64,000 nucleotides of DNA from Reyranella sp. (GCF_030651995.1 NZ_JAUSBN010000071.1:54133-118132), one strand, 5' to 3'. Shown: positions 1 to 9,623, counted from the stretch's first letter. The notes: generated by a model from the sequence alone, not told the origin. Numbers and translations are program-made.

Positions 1-1083
1 GACACCGAGTTCATGCGTGAGCGGACCTATTGGCCCAAGCTCTGCCTGGCCCAGGTTGCCGGTCCCGAAGACGCGGCCGCGATCGACACGCTGGCCGAGG
101 GCATTGACCTCGCCCCACTCGACGAGCTGATGCTCAATCCCAAGGTCCTCAAGGTCTTCCACGCCGCCCGCCAGGATCTGGAAATCTTCTACTTGCGCCT
201 CCAGAAGGTGCCGGGGCCCCTGTTCGACACCCAGGTCGCCGCCATGGTCTGCGGTCACGGGGAGGCCGCTTCCTACGAATCGCTTGCCACCAAACTGGCC
301 AAGGCAAAGATCGACAAGTCCAGCCGGTTCACCGACTGGAGCCGCCGGCCACTCAGCGAGCGCCAGATCACCTACGCCCTGTCCGACGTCACCCACCTGC
401 GCGTCGTCTACGAGAAGCTGAAGCGCCAGCTCGACAAGACCGGCCGTTTCTCCTGGATTGCGGAGGAAATGTCGGTTCTGAACGATCCCGCGATCTATCG
501 CGCCGATCCCGAGCAGGCCTGGCGCCGGCTGAAGCCGCGGGGGGCCTCCCCGCGGGTGATGGCGATCCTCAAGGAGGCCGCGGCCTGGCGCGAGCGCACG
601 GCGCAGCGCATCGACATTCCCCGTCAGCGCCTGATCCGGGACGAGCAGCTGCTGGAGATCGCGGCCCACGCGCCCAAGTCGATCGAGGAACTCGCCGGGA
701 CGCGCGGCCTCGGTCGCGGCTTTGCCGAAGGCTGGCAGGGCCGGGAGCTGATGGAAGCCATCGAGCGGGCGCGGGCCTTGCCGGAAGCGGAGCTGCCGGT
801 CCGCGACAAGACCCCCGAGCAGATCCGGGCGCCCGGCGCGATCGTCGACCTTCTACGCACCCTGCTGCGGCTCAAGGCCGAGCAGGCCGGCGTGGCAGGC
901 CGCCTGGTGGCGAGCGCCGACGAACTCGACCGGCTGGCCGCGGGAAAGCGCGACATCGCAGCCCTGAAGGGCTGGCGTCACGAAGTGTTCGGGGCGGACG
1001 CAGTGGACCTGATCGAGGGTCGTCTGGCGCTGGCGCTGAACGGCGATCAACCGAAACTCGTCCAGCTGACGCCGAGCTCATAG
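1..1083 (+). CDS. rnd: Ribonuclease D, N-terminus cut by window edge
   Basis: 3'-5' exoribonuclease of the DEDD family that trims tRNA and other structured RNA precursors in the cytoplasm. The reading frame is already open at base 1, where the codons read D-T-E-F, the exo I motif carrying two metal-binding acidic residues, so the first roughly 25 residues lie outside the window and the ATG at 13 is internal. Exo II (FHAARQDLE) and exo III (YALSDVTHL, Y-x3-D) follow, then a C-terminal HRDC-type region. 360 residues are visible against about 375-390 for the family. It ends 10 bp from the convergent ppx stop. The neighbouring rnd-ppx-ppk arrangement is common in alphaproteobacteria. Confidence 0.93.
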   Translation, partial: DTEFMRERTYWPKLCLAQVAGPEDAAAIDTLAEGIDLAPLDELMLNPKVLKVFHAARQDLEIFYLRLQKVPGPLFDTQVAAMVCGHGEAASYESLATKLAKAKIDKSSRFTDWSRRPLSERQITYALSDVTHLRVVYEKLKRQLDKTGRFSWIAEEMSVLNDPAIYRADPEQAWRRLKPRGASPRVMAILKEAAAWRERTAQRIDIPRQRLIRDEQLLEIAAHAPKSIEELAGTRGLGRGFAEGWQGRELMEAIERARALPEAELPVRDKTPEQIRAPGAIVDLLRTLLRLKAEQAGVAGRLVASADELDRLAAGKRDIAALKGWRHEVFGADAVDLIEGRLALALNGDQPKLVQLTPSS

Positions 1084-1093
1084 TCGCCCCTGG

Positions 1094-2599
1094 CTAGGCG
1101 GATACGATCACCGGCTTGAGTTCGAAGGCCTGCGCAGCGGCCTCGAGCCGCCGTGCGGTGACATCGCCAAGGCTCCTCTTGAGCGCCGTCGGCACCAGCA
1201 GCCGAAGTTCCCGCTCGGTCCGGCGAAGCTGCAGCTGTGGCAGGAGGCCCGGAGCGCCACCGCTCAGATTGTAGGCAAGCCGCAGGCAGGCGCCGAGGCA
1301 TCGGGCAAAACTGCGCCCCTTGGTGTCGGTCAGGCGCAAGGCCGTGTCGATCATCGCCGCCTTGGGCTCGCTCTTGTAGCGATAGGTTAGCGTCATCGCG
1401 AGGACGGCGCGCTCGCGGTGATTCATCCCCGGCGCGGGCAGGTGCAACACGCGGAAATACGCCTGGTCGGCACGATAGTCGGGATGGTCGTCCCACGAGA
1501 TGTCACTGAGATGGCAGGCGGCCCTGCGCAGGATCTGCTCGCTGTCGGTTTCGCCGGCGAACGCAGGCGACAGCCAGTCGAAGATTTCATTCGGCGAGAG
1601 GTCGAAACGGTGCCAGCTCTCGCCCTGCTCCTCGGCGAAAGCGATCAGCGGATGACGCGCCCTCTCCTGCTCGCTCAGCCGCGAATAGTAGAAGCCCTCT
1701 CGCAGACCGAAGGCCGAGAAGACGATGGTCTTGGGCTTCAGAACCGCCAGCAGCCTGTCGAGGGCAAGGCACGCAAGCGGCAGCGTGTCGACGCGGCGGC
1801 GCGACACTCCCGGCATCTTCTCCAGCGACTTGGGGCTCTGAACGGCGATCAGTCGCGCCACCGCGCGTGCCTCGTCGGCCGGGATTTCGTACTGATGGAT
1901 GATGTGCAGCGGATATCCTGCCTGCTCCATGTGCAGGCGCGCGAAGGCGCGCCACGCGCCGCCGACCGCATAGAAGGTCTTGCCCTGCTCCTCGCGCAAC
2001 CAGCGCACGCCCTCGATGGCATCGACGACGGTCTTGCGGGGATCGCCTCTGCCCGAAGACATCAGGCGCAGAGGACCGACCGGCAGCGTGCTGGAGGAGC
2101 CTAGACGACCCTGGGAGAGCGAAGCGAGTTCGAGACTGCCCCCGCCCAGATCGCCCATCACGCCATCCGCATCGGGCATGCCGCACATCACGCCATAACC
2201 CGCGAAGCGCGCCTCGTCCTGGCCACTCACCGTATGGGCCACGATCCCGGGACGGCTGGCCAGCTCGCGCATGAAATCGGCGCCATCGGCGGCGTCGCGC
2301 ACGGCGGCGGTCGCCAGCAAGTCGAGCGAACTGACCTTCATGTTGTGCGCCAGGGTCGCGAAGCGGTCGATGTTGGCCAGGGCCATCTCGACGCCTTCGG
2401 GATTGAGACGCCCGGTGGCATCGAGGCCACGTGCCAACCCGCACAGCACCTTCTCGTTGAAGACCGGCAACGGCGCGCGGCTCGCGCGTTCGTAAACGAC
2501 GAGGCGGATCGAATTCGAGCCGACGTCGATGATGCCCACGCGGCCCGTCCGAAGAGGGGTGTGCGAGACAGAGGCGCCTGCGGTCGGGTAGCCGTCCAT
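1094..2599 (-). CDS. ppx: Exopolyphosphatase (Ppx/GppA family)
   Basis: Hydrolyses terminal phosphates of polyphosphate, or pppGpp in the GppA branch; sequence alone does not separate the two. The ASKHA-fold phosphate-binding motifs are visible: IIDVGSNSIRLVVY near residues 23-36 and GDLGGGSLEL at 149-158. At 501 residues it has the long form with a C-terminal HD-like helical region. It lies downstream of ppk on the same strand with a gap of about 70 bp, so synthesis and degradation of polyphosphate are encoded together. Confidence 0.92.
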   Translation of the reverse strand: MDGYPTAGASVSHTPLRTGRVGIIDVGSNSIRLVVYERASRAPLPVFNEKVLCGLARGLDATGRLNPEGVEMALANIDRFATLAHNMKVSSLDLLATAAVRDAADGADFMRELASRPGIVAHTVSGQDEARFAGYGVMCGMPDADGVMGDLGGGSLELASLSQGRLGSSSTLPVGPLRLMSSGRGDPRKTVVDAIEGVRWLREEQGKTFYAVGGAWRAFARLHMEQAGYPLHIIHQYEIPADEARAVARLIAVQSPKSLEKMPGVSRRRVDTLPLACLALDRLLAVLKPKTIVFSAFGLREGFYYSRLSEQERARHPLIAFAEEQGESWHRFDLSPNEIFDWLSPAFAGETDSEQILRRAACHLSDISWDDHPDYRADQAYFRVLHLPAPGMNHRERAVLAMTLTYRYKSEPKAAMIDTALRLTDTKGRSFARCLGACLRLAYNLSGGAPGLLPQLQLRRTERELRLLVPTALKRSLGDVTARRLEAAAQAFELKPVIVSA

Positions 2600-2672
2600 G
2601 CGCGCTCCCTCTAGCCGAATCCGGGGCGGATTACAGCGCCATATTGGGCGCGACCCGACGCCGCTGGCGCGT

Positions 2673-4832
2673 TCAGGAGCTCAGAACCAGTCGCGGGACT
2701 GCGCCGCTCAGCTTCAACGCGCTCCCGCGCCCGGAGAGCGACGGGTTCGTCATGAAATAGTGATGGGCGATGAAAGGTTCCTTACCGGTCTGGGGCCGGC
2801 GATAGTTACCGTCTTGTGACATCAACCAACTCTGGCCGTCGTCCTTCAGGTTGGCCACCATGATCTGGTCGAGGACCTGCTCGCGCACCGTCTGGTTCTC
2901 GACCGGACAAAGCAATTCGACGCGACGGTCGAGGTTGCGCGGCATCCAGTCGGCGGAGGAGAGGAAGACCTTTGCTTCCATCGACGGCAGCGTCCGGCCG
3001 TTGCCGAAGCAGATTATGCGCGCATGCTCCAGGAAGCGACCGACCATGCTCTTGACCCGGATATGATCGCTGAGCCCCGGAACGCCGGGCCTGAGACAGC
3101 AGATGCCGCGCACGACCAGGTCGATCTGGACACCGGCGTTCGACGCCGCATAGAGGCGATCGATCAATGCGCTATCCACCAGGGAGTTGAGCTTGGCCCA
3201 GATCGCCGCCGGCTTGCCGGCCTTGGCGTTGGCGATCTCGGCATCGATCAGGTCGTAGAGCGTCGGCCGCAAGGTCACCGGCGCGAAGGCGATCTTCTCC
3301 ATCTGCTCGGGGCGCGCATAGCCGGTCATGTAGTTGAACAGGCGCGCGGCGTCGCGGCACATCGCCGGATCGCAGGTGAAGAACGACAGGTCGGTGTAGA
3401 TGCGCGCCGTGATCGGGTGATAGTTGCCGGTGCCGAAATGCACATAGGTGCGGATCGACTGCGCCTCGCGGCGCACCACCATCGAGACCTTGGCGTGCGT
3501 CTTGAGATCGATGAAGCCGTAAACCACCTGCACGCCGGCGCGCTCGAGATCGCGCGCCCAGCGGATGTTGGCCTCCTCGTCGAAGCGGGCCTTGAGCTCG
3601 ACCAGTGCAGACACGGTCTTGCCCGCCTCGGCCGCCGCGATCAGTTCCTTGACGATGGGTGAATCGGCGCTGGTGCGATAGAGCGTCTGCTTGATCGCGA
3701 CGACGGCGGGATCGCGCGCCGCCTGGCGCAGGAACTGCACCACCACGTCGAAGCTCTCGTAGGGATGATGAACGACGATGTCCTTGGCGCGGATCGCCGC
3801 GAAGCAGTCGCCGCCGAAATCGCGGATACGCTCGGGAAAGCGCGCATTGTAGGGCTCGAACGTGAGGTCGGGCCGATCGTCTATGATCACCGCCTTCACG
3901 TCGCCGATGTTCAGCATGCGGTCGAGATGGAAGACATGAACGGTTTGGGTCTGCTCCGGAATCTCGAGCTGGTCGAACAGGAAGTCGCGCAGCTCTGCGG
4001 GCATCGCGCTGTTGACGGAGATGGAGATCAGGTCTCCCCGGCGGCGGCGTTTCAGCGCGCTCTCGTACAGCAGGACGAGGTCCTCGGCCTCTTCGTTGAT
4101 CTCGACGTCGCTGTCGCGGATCACCCGGAAGAAGGCGCGCTCGATCACCTCGTAGCCGGGGAACAGGCGCGGCAGGTAGATGTCGATCAGGTCTTCCAGC
4201 GGCAGGAAACGGATGTCCGGGCCCGGCAGGCGCACGAAGCGGTCGACCTGCGGCGGCAGGGGCAGCAGCGCCATCAGCGGCCGGCGGTCGTCGCGGCGCT
4301 GCAGCTTCAGGATGGCGGAGAAGCCGCCGTTGGGGATGAACGGAAACGGATGCGCCGGGTCGATCGCCAGCGGCGTCAGGATCGGGAAGACCTGGTCGAT
4401 GAAGTAGGTGTCGAGCCAGCTGCGCTCGGCCTCCGTGAGTTCGTCCGAATCCAGCACGGCAATGCCGGCCTGGCGCAGATCGTCCTGCAGCGACGCCCAG
4501 ACATCCTGCTGATGGGCCATCAGGGTCGAGGCGCGGTCGCGGATCGCCACGAGCTGTTCGGCCGGCGTCATGCCGTCGTCGCTGAGCAGGGTCGAGCGCG
4601 TCTGCAGCATGTCGACGAGCCCGGCGACACGGACCATGTAGAACTCGTCGAGGTTCGCCGCGGAAATGGACAGAAATCGCACCCGCTCCAGCAACGGATG
4701 GCGCTTGTTGGTCGCCTCCTCGAGCACGCGCGTGTTGAAGGCCAGCCACGACAGTTCGCGATTGATGAAGCGTCGGGGACTGTCGGGTGGTATTTCGAGC
4801 GAAGCCGGATCGGCCGAGTTGAGCGCGTCCAT
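2673..4832 (-). CDS. ppk1: Polyphosphate kinase 1
   Basis: Reversibly makes polyphosphate from ATP at the membrane. The start at 4832 gives a protein beginning MDALNS and 719 residues, normal for PPK1; an upstream in-frame start at 4904 would add 24 residues without family resemblance. An AGGGG element lies about 5 bases before the chosen ATG. The N-terminal FINRELSWLAFNTRVLEE segment is the classic PPK1 opening. Both catalytic histidines can be placed, in KTHAKVSMVVRR (phospho-accepting) and YVHFGTGNYHP. Divergent from the SixA-like phosphatase gene and followed by ppx. Confidence 0.95.
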   Translation of the reverse strand: MDALNSADPASLEIPPDSPRRFINRELSWLAFNTRVLEEATNKRHPLLERVRFLSISAANLDEFYMVRVAGLVDMLQTRSTLLSDDGMTPAEQLVAIRDRASTLMAHQQDVWASLQDDLRQAGIAVLDSDELTEAERSWLDTYFIDQVFPILTPLAIDPAHPFPFIPNGGFSAILKLQRRDDRRPLMALLPLPPQVDRFVRLPGPDIRFLPLEDLIDIYLPRLFPGYEVIERAFFRVIRDSDVEINEEAEDLVLLYESALKRRRRGDLISISVNSAMPAELRDFLFDQLEIPEQTQTVHVFHLDRMLNIGDVKAVIIDDRPDLTFEPYNARFPERIRDFGGDCFAAIRAKDIVVHHPYESFDVVVQFLRQAARDPAVVAIKQTLYRTSADSPIVKELIAAAEAGKTVSALVELKARFDEEANIRWARDLERAGVQVVYGFIDLKTHAKVSMVVRREAQSIRTYVHFGTGNYHPITARIYTDLSFFTCDPAMCRDAARLFNYMTGYARPEQMEKIAFAPVTLRPTLYDLIDAEIANAKAGKPAAIWAKLNSLVDSALIDRLYAASNAGVQIDLVVRGICCLRPGVPGLSDHIRVKSMVGRFLEHARIICFGNGRTLPSMEAKVFLSSADWMPRNLDRRVELLCPVENQTVREQVLDQIMVANLKDDGQSWLMSQDGNYRRPQTGKEPFIAHHYFMTNPSLSGRGSALKLSGAVPRLVLSS

Positions 4833-4944
4833 GTGGACCCCTGCGGGGGCACTCTCCCTGAAATTATGCACAGGAACGGTAGCGTCTCCACATGACCCTG
4901 TCATGGCATTTAACTAAACCTTTGTTCTTGTTGGCTTTATTGGA

Positions 4945-5478
4945 ATGACGGATGTGAAGAACATTCTCCTCCTGCGCCATGCAAAATCCGCTTGGAACAT
5001 CCCGCACCAGAGCGACCACGACCGCGCGCTCAACGATCGCGGTGAACGCGCGGCCAGGACCATGGCCGCGCACATGGTCGGGAAGGCGCCTCGCCCCGAT
5101 CTGATCCTATGTTCGACGGCCGCCCGGACGCGCCAGACGCTGGCGCCGCTCGTGAAGGCACTGGGCAGTCCCACGCCGCCGATTTCCCTGGAGAAGCAGC
5201 TCTACCTCGCCTCGGAGAGCGAGCTTCTGGATCGCCTGCAGACCCTGCCCGAGGGTGTCGAGACCGTCCTGCTGATCGGTCACAACGAAGGCATCGGCGA
5301 ATTCGCCGTCGCCCTGGCCGGACAGGGCCCTGACGAGGCGCTGCAACGTTTGCGGGAAAAATATCCCACAGGAGCCCTGACAACACTCGTTCTTCGCCAG
5401 GGCCCCTGGAGCGCCCTGGCTCCGGGAGCCTGCGAGCTTCTGGCCTTCGTCCGGCCGCGCGATCTGGACCCGCGCTGA
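4945..5478 (+). CDS. SixA-like histidine phosphatase
   Basis: Small one-domain member of the histidine phosphatase superfamily (177 residues). The catalytic RHAKS motif is at residues 11-15 (LLLRHAKSAWN), the phosphate-pocket arginine lies in CSTAARTRQT, and the second catalytic histidine in LIGHNEGI. SixA homologues dephosphorylate phospho-histidine on HPt or PTS proteins; the substrate here cannot be read from sequence. It is divergent from ppk across a roughly 110-bp gap and ends 4 bp from the convergent SDR gene. A broader phosphoesterase role is possible. Confidence 0.8.
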   Translation: MTDVKNILLLRHAKSAWNIPHQSDHDRALNDRGERAARTMAAHMVGKAPRPDLILCSTAARTRQTLAPLVKALGSPTPPISLEKQLYLASESELLDRLQTLPEGVETVLLIGHNEGIGEFAVALAGQGPDEALQRLREKYPTGALTTLVLRQGPWSALAPGACELLAFVRPRDLDPR

Positions 5479-5482
5479 CGCC

Positions 5483-6262
5483 TCAGTAGGTGCCGGGGTA
5501 CTGGCCGCCATCCATCAGGATGTTCTGGCCGGTCATGTAGCCAGCGTGAACGCTGCACAGAAATGCGCACATCATGCCGAACTCCTCGGCCGTGCCGAAG
5601 CGGCCGGCAGGATGCGCCTTGGCGGCGGTGGCGTACTCCTCTTCGAAGCTGCGCCCGGCCTTCGCCGCGCGCGCCTTCGTCGTGCCGCGCAGGCGGTCCG
5701 TGTCGAAGGGACCCGGCAGCAGGCCGTTGATCGTCACGCCATGACGGATCGTCGTTCGCGCGACGCCGGCCACGAAGCCGGTGAGGCCCGAGCGGGCGCC
5801 ATTGCTGAGGCCCAGAATGTCGATCGGAGCCTTCACCGAGCTCGAGGTGATGTTCACGATGCGCCCGAAGCCGCGCTTCATCATGCCGTCGACGCTCGCC
5901 TTGATGAATTCGATCGGCGTCAGCATGTTGGCGTCGAGCGCCTTGATCCAGTCCTCGCGGTTCCAGTCGCGGAAGTTGCCCGGCGGCGGGCCACCGGCAT
6001 TGTTGACGATGATGTCGGGCTCGGGACAGGCCGCCAGGACCTGCTTGCGGCCGTCATCGGTCGTGACGTCGACGGCGACCGCCGTGACCTTCACGCCGTA
6101 CGTCTTGCGGATCTCCTCGGCCGTCGCCTCGAGTTCCGACTTGGTGCGCGCGTTGATCACCAGATCGACGCCCTCGCCCGCCAGCGCTTCGGCGCAGCCG
6201 CGCCCCAGTCCCTTGCTCGCCGCGCAGACGATGGCCTTGCGGCCCTTGATGCCCATGTCCAT
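5483..6262 (-). CDS. SDR-family oxidoreductase (BKR-like), atypical active site
   Basis: Rossmann-fold short-chain dehydrogenase of 259 residues. The nucleotide-binding segment is CAASKGLGRG at 13-22 and the NNAGGPPPG motif is at 87-95. The serine triad region ITSSSV is present, but aligning the following segment (LSNGARSGLTGF) with the canonical YxxxKxGxxGF places Ser153 where Tyr is expected and Arg157 where Lys is expected. It is therefore either a divergent subfamily with other chemistry or inactive. Annotated relatives are usually called 3-oxoacyl-ACP reductase, which I would not assume. Thirteen bases separate its start from the upstream DUF2147 gene on the same strand. Confidence 0.82.
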   Translation of the reverse strand: MDMGIKGRKAIVCAASKGLGRGCAEALAGEGVDLVINARTKSELEATAEEIRKTYGVKVTAVAVDVTTDDGRKQVLAACPEPDIIVNNAGGPPPGNFRDWNREDWIKALDANMLTPIEFIKASVDGMMKRGFGRIVNITSSSVKAPIDILGLSNGARSGLTGFVAGVARTTIRHGVTINGLLPGPFDTDRLRGTTKARAAKAGRSFEEEYATAAKAHPAGRFGTAEEFGMMCAFLCSVHAGYMTGQNILMDGGQYPGTY

Positions 6263-6275
6263 TTGCGTTCCTCTC

Positions 6276-6737
6276 CTAATTCACACGCGTCCAGAGTTGC
6301 GTCTTGCCGAACATCGGCGTGCCGACGAAACCGCGCAGGCGCAGCTTGCCGTCCGGCTGCAGGCTGATGTTGGCGCTGTAGGTCTTGCCGTCCTCGCCGT
6401 TATAGACCTCGCCGTCCTCGAAGGTGTTGGGCTGGGCGGCCTGCTTGAACCCCCAGATCAGCGGCATCCCGATCACCTTGCGGGCGCGCAGTGTCGGATT
6501 CTCGTTGAGATAATCGGTGGCGGCATCCGGCGCGACGGCGGCGCCGTCCGGCCCCTTGGGGTTGATGAGGCTCACGACGAAACCGCAGATCGGGCCGCTT
6601 GTGGCATCCGGACAGGGTCCGATCTTGATCTGGGCGACACCCGACTCCGAGAGCCACGTCCCCATGACCGTACCCTGCTGCGCCGAGGCCGTCGTCGCCA
6701 CGAGAATGAACGCGCAAACGGCGAGGATCGTCTTCAT
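6276..6737 (-). CDS. Secreted DUF2147 protein
   Basis: Small exported protein of unknown function. The start at 6737 is supported by a strong GGGAGG element just upstream and gives a textbook signal peptide (MKTILAVCAFILVATTASAQ). The mature part begins with GTVMGTWLSESG and contains two cysteines (GPCPDATSGPICGF) and a C-terminal LRGFVGTPMFGKTQLWTRV, which match the DUF2147 pattern, a periplasmic lipocalin-like domain. A longer start at 6791 would put 18 charged residues before the signal sequence and is unlikely. Confidence 0.8.
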   Translation of the reverse strand: MKTILAVCAFILVATTASAQQGTVMGTWLSESGVAQIKIGPCPDATSGPICGFVVSLINPKGPDGAAVAPDAATDYLNENPTLRARKVIGMPLIWGFKQAAQPNTFEDGEVYNGEDGKTYSANISLQPDGKLRLRGFVGTPMFGKTQLWTRVN

Positions 6738-6750
6738 CGCTTCCTCCCTC

Positions 6751-7434
6751 TCACGACGCACCGGCGAGATCGGCCAGCACGTCCATTGCAAGGCGACGGT
6801 CGATTTCTCGCCGCTCGGTCAACGCTCGCCCGTCCAGCGCGGCCACGACCCGACGCGCCGCATCGGCCGACCGTTCCATGTGCGAGACGAGATACTGCAC
6901 GACGCCGGCGCCCGCGTGCAATTGGCGGTCCGATAGCTGCTTCAGGATGATCGAGCCCAGCAGTTCGTCGTCAGGCGGCGCGACCGCTGTGGCGGGGGCG
7001 GCACGCAACCGCGAGGCGAGATCGGGCAAGGCGATCGACCAGCGTGCGGGCGGTTCGTCCGAGATCAGAAGAATGTGGCCGCCACGCTCGCGCACCAGGT
7101 TGTAGAGATGGAAGAGCCCGCGCTCGGGCGCGCGCTCCGCCCCTTCGATCACGATCGCCGGCGATGTCGCCGCGAGGCTCGTGAGATCGGTCACATTCAT
7201 TCCGTCGAGGTCGGCGCCGGTCATGACGATCGCGCTGCTGCGCGCCGCCCAGATGCGGCCGAGATGAGTCTTGCCGCAACCGGTCGGGCCGTTCAGCGAC
7301 AGGGCTGGCGCGGGCCAGTCCGGCCACCGGTCGATCCACGCCAGCGCCTCGCGATTCCCCTCGGCCACGACGAAATCCTCCCGCGCATAAGTCGGCGGCG
7401 GCAGCGCGAGGTCCAGGGTGAGCTGGTTGGCCAT
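6751..7434 (-). CDS. hdaA: HdaA-like DnaA-family ATPase
   Basis: Short DnaA-related AAA+ protein of 227 residues lacking the DNA-binding domain, as in Hda/HdaA, which with the sliding clamp promotes hydrolysis of DnaA-bound ATP and limits re-initiation. The N-terminus MANQLTLDLALPPP contains a QLTLDL clamp-binding-type motif at residues 4-9. Walker A is GPTGCGKTH; the Walker B region (AIVIEGAER) is degenerate, as is usual for this group. The start at 7434 follows immediately after the perM stop (9-bp gap), so the two are probably co-transcribed. An in-frame extension to 8454 merely shadows perM. Confidence 0.88.
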   Translation of the reverse strand: MANQLTLDLALPPPTYAREDFVVAEGNREALAWIDRWPDWPAPALSLNGPTGCGKTHLGRIWAARSSAIVMTGADLDGMNVTDLTSLAATSPAIVIEGAERAPERGLFHLYNLVRERGGHILLISDEPPARWSIALPDLASRLRAAPATAVAPPDDELLGSIILKQLSDRQLHAGAGVVQYLVSHMERSADAARRVVAALDGRALTERREIDRRLAMDVLADLAGAS

Positions 7435-7442
7435 GGTCCGGC

Positions 7443-8522
7443 TCAACTGGGAGCGCCGCCGCGGTAGAGAGCGCTCTCGCGATAGCGGGCGATGAAGTGG
7501 CGGACGACCACACCCAGGATCGCTGCCACTGGCACGGCGATGAGCACGCCGGTGAAGCCGAACAGCGAACCGCCGGCCAGCAGCGCGAACATGATCCAGA
7601 CCGGGTGCAGGCCGACGCGGTCGCCGACCAGCTTGGGCGAGAGGAAATTCCCCTCCAGCATCTGGCCCACCACGAACACCGCCGCGACCTTGACGACCCC
7701 GATCCAGTCCGGCGGGAATTGCGCCAGCGCCATGCCGAGCGCCATCACGCCGCCCACGAAGGTGCCGACGAAGGGAATGAAGGAAATGGCGCCGGCGACA
7801 AGTCCGATCACGAGGCCGAACTGCAATCCCACCAGCGTGAGGCCGATCCCGTAGAAGGTGCCCAGGGCCAGGCAGACCAGGGCCTGCCCACGGACGAAGC
7901 CGGCAATGGCGGCATTCGATTCTGCGGTGAGCTTGCGGATCGTGTCGGCGTGTTCGAGCGGCAACGAATTGTCGATTGCCGCCACCAGCTTCTCCCAGTC
8001 CCGCAGCATGTAGAAGGTCACCACCGGAGTGATGAACAGAAGGCCGAGCAGGTTGATGATCGCCACCCCACGCTCGGCGAGCGCCCCCGCGATGCCTCCC
8101 GCGACGGCCAAGCCCTTGCCTGCCCACTGCGTCGCCTCGGATTGCAGGTCGTGCATGCTGATGGGTTCGAGGCCGAGCCGGACCCGCAGCGGCTCGAGCA
8201 GCGGCTGGATGCGGCTCATGGCCTTCATCACATATTCGGGCGCATTGGTGATCAACGACTGCACCTGCCCGAACAAGGGCGGCAGGATCGCCATCACGAC
8301 GCCCACACCCACCAGCGCCGCGACGATCGTCACTACGGTGGTCGCCATCGTGCGCGACAGGCCGGCGCGCTGCAGCCGCACCACGACCGGGTCGAGGAAA
8401 TAGGCCACCACCATGCCCACGACGAACGGCAGCAGAATGTCGTTCAGCAGCCACATGAGCAGCAGGAAGGCCCCGGCTGCCGCGCCCCAGAAGACCCAGC
8501 GCCCCGTAGCGGTTTGACCCAT
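7443..8522 (-). CDS. AI-2E family (PerM-like) membrane transporter
   Basis: Polytopic inner-membrane protein of 359 residues. Hydrophobic segments cover the first ~80 residues (including ILLPFVVGMVVAYFLDP, the family signature region), and several more lie between 150 and 340 (GLLFITPVVTFYMLRDWEK; AGAISFIPFVGTFVGGVMA). Family members are uncharacterised or export AI-2 or other solutes; no substrate can be inferred. It lies immediately upstream of hdaA, an order conserved in many alphaproteobacteria. Confidence 0.88.
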   Translation of the reverse strand: MGQTATGRWVFWGAAAGAFLLLMWLLNDILLPFVVGMVVAYFLDPVVVRLQRAGLSRTMATTVVTIVAALVGVGVVMAILPPLFGQVQSLITNAPEYVMKAMSRIQPLLEPLRVRLGLEPISMHDLQSEATQWAGKGLAVAGGIAGALAERGVAIINLLGLLFITPVVTFYMLRDWEKLVAAIDNSLPLEHADTIRKLTAESNAAIAGFVRGQALVCLALGTFYGIGLTLVGLQFGLVIGLVAGAISFIPFVGTFVGGVMALGMALAQFPPDWIGVVKVAAVFVVGQMLEGNFLSPKLVGDRVGLHPVWIMFALLAGGSLFGFTGVLIAVPVAAILGVVVRHFIARYRESALYRGGAPS

Positions 8523-8546
8523 TCGATCAGACTCCCCCGGCGCTCA

Positions 8547-9623
8547 CTAGCGCGGCTGCAATTGCCAGCGCCCCATATCCTGGGACAGGTTCAGACCCGC
8601 CTGGGCAAGCGTGCGCTGCAGTTCCTCGGGAGAGCCGAAGAAATCGAGCCGCAGCTCAGCCCGGTCGGATTCGAGCGTCTTCACCGTCACGGACTTCACG
8701 GCCGGAATGGCGCCGAGCCGCTGCCGCACCTGCACCCAGTCGCCGAGCGCGCGGATCGGCACGACGACATCCAGCGAATCCTGCGTATCGCGCCGTACCG
8801 TGCCGATGCTGCGCCAGTCCTGGTCGGCCTTGGCGTGGATCGACTTCACCGCCGCCGGCAGATCGGCCGCACTCGCGACCGGGATCGGTGGAATCTCGCT
8901 GCGGGCACCCGTCTGGGTATCGTACCGCATACCGCGAACCGTGAGGCCGCCGCTGGACTTGTCGCCCTCGACGGTGGCCACGATGATCGTCGGCGCCCGA
9001 TAGCGCTCGTTGAGCCGGGCCAGCGCGGAAACGTCGCCGACATAGGCCTGCTCCGCCGAGAGCGCGCCCTGATCGGTCGGGTCGCCGCGAATCAGCGTGA
9101 CCGGAACTGCGCTGCCGGCGCTGTCGAGCTGCTGCCAGGCCTCGCGCCAGGCATTGCGGTCGTTGAGAGGCTCCACCCCGGCGGGGCCCTTCCACAACGG
9201 GATCACAAGCGCCGGCCGCGGTACCGTCTCGACCACCCGGGCGCCTGCGCCGCTCAGGTAGGACTTCACGGCATCGGGCACGAAAACGACGTTCAGCGTG
9301 GCGCTGTAGCGGCCGGGCACCGGACGCTCACGCACGAATTCTATGCCGCGCACCATGGTCTCGAGCTGCGTGTCGTCGACTTGCGGCAGCCGTGCACGAT
9401 CCTCCCCCGGCACCAACCGGTTCACGAGGAGACCGAACGCCTTGCGCCGGGCCTCGCGGATTCCCTGCGCCCGCGCCTGCACGGGGTCGGCCCCGCTCAC
9501 GTCGACGTCGACCCCGGTGACGTCAAACCCGGTGCCTCCCGGGGACTGCGCCAGGGCGACGTTTGCGGCGAGAACGGCCAGGAGCACGGCAGCTATCGTG
9601 GAAAAGACGCGGCCTATCGGCAT
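8547..9623 (-). CDS. Secreted DUF2066 protein
   Basis: Exported protein of unknown function, 358 residues. The chosen ATG at 9623 gives a clean signal peptide (FSTIAAVLLAVLAANVALAQ); upstream starts at 9668 and 9722 would bury it and run over the divergent purM start. The mature N-terminus (FDVTGVDVDVSGADPVQARAQ) followed by AFGLLVNRLVP is the DUF2066 pattern. It sits 24 bp upstream of the perM gene on the same strand and 43 bp from divergent purM, a linkage kept in related genomes. No catalytic motif is evident. Confidence 0.82.
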   Translation of the reverse strand: MPIGRVFSTIAAVLLAVLAANVALAQSPGGTGFDVTGVDVDVSGADPVQARAQGIREARRKAFGLLVNRLVPGEDRARLPQVDDTQLETMVRGIEFVRERPVPGRYSATLNVVFVPDAVKSYLSGAGARVVETVPRPALVIPLWKGPAGVEPLNDRNAWREAWQQLDSAGSAVPVTLIRGDPTDQGALSAEQAYVGDVSALARLNERYRAPTIIVATVEGDKSSGGLTVRGMRYDTQTGARSEIPPIPVASAADLPAAVKSIHAKADQDWRSIGTVRRDTQDSLDVVVPIRALGDWVQVRQRLGAIPAVKSVTVKTLESDRAELRLDFFGSPEELQRTLAQAGLNLSQDMGRWQLQPR

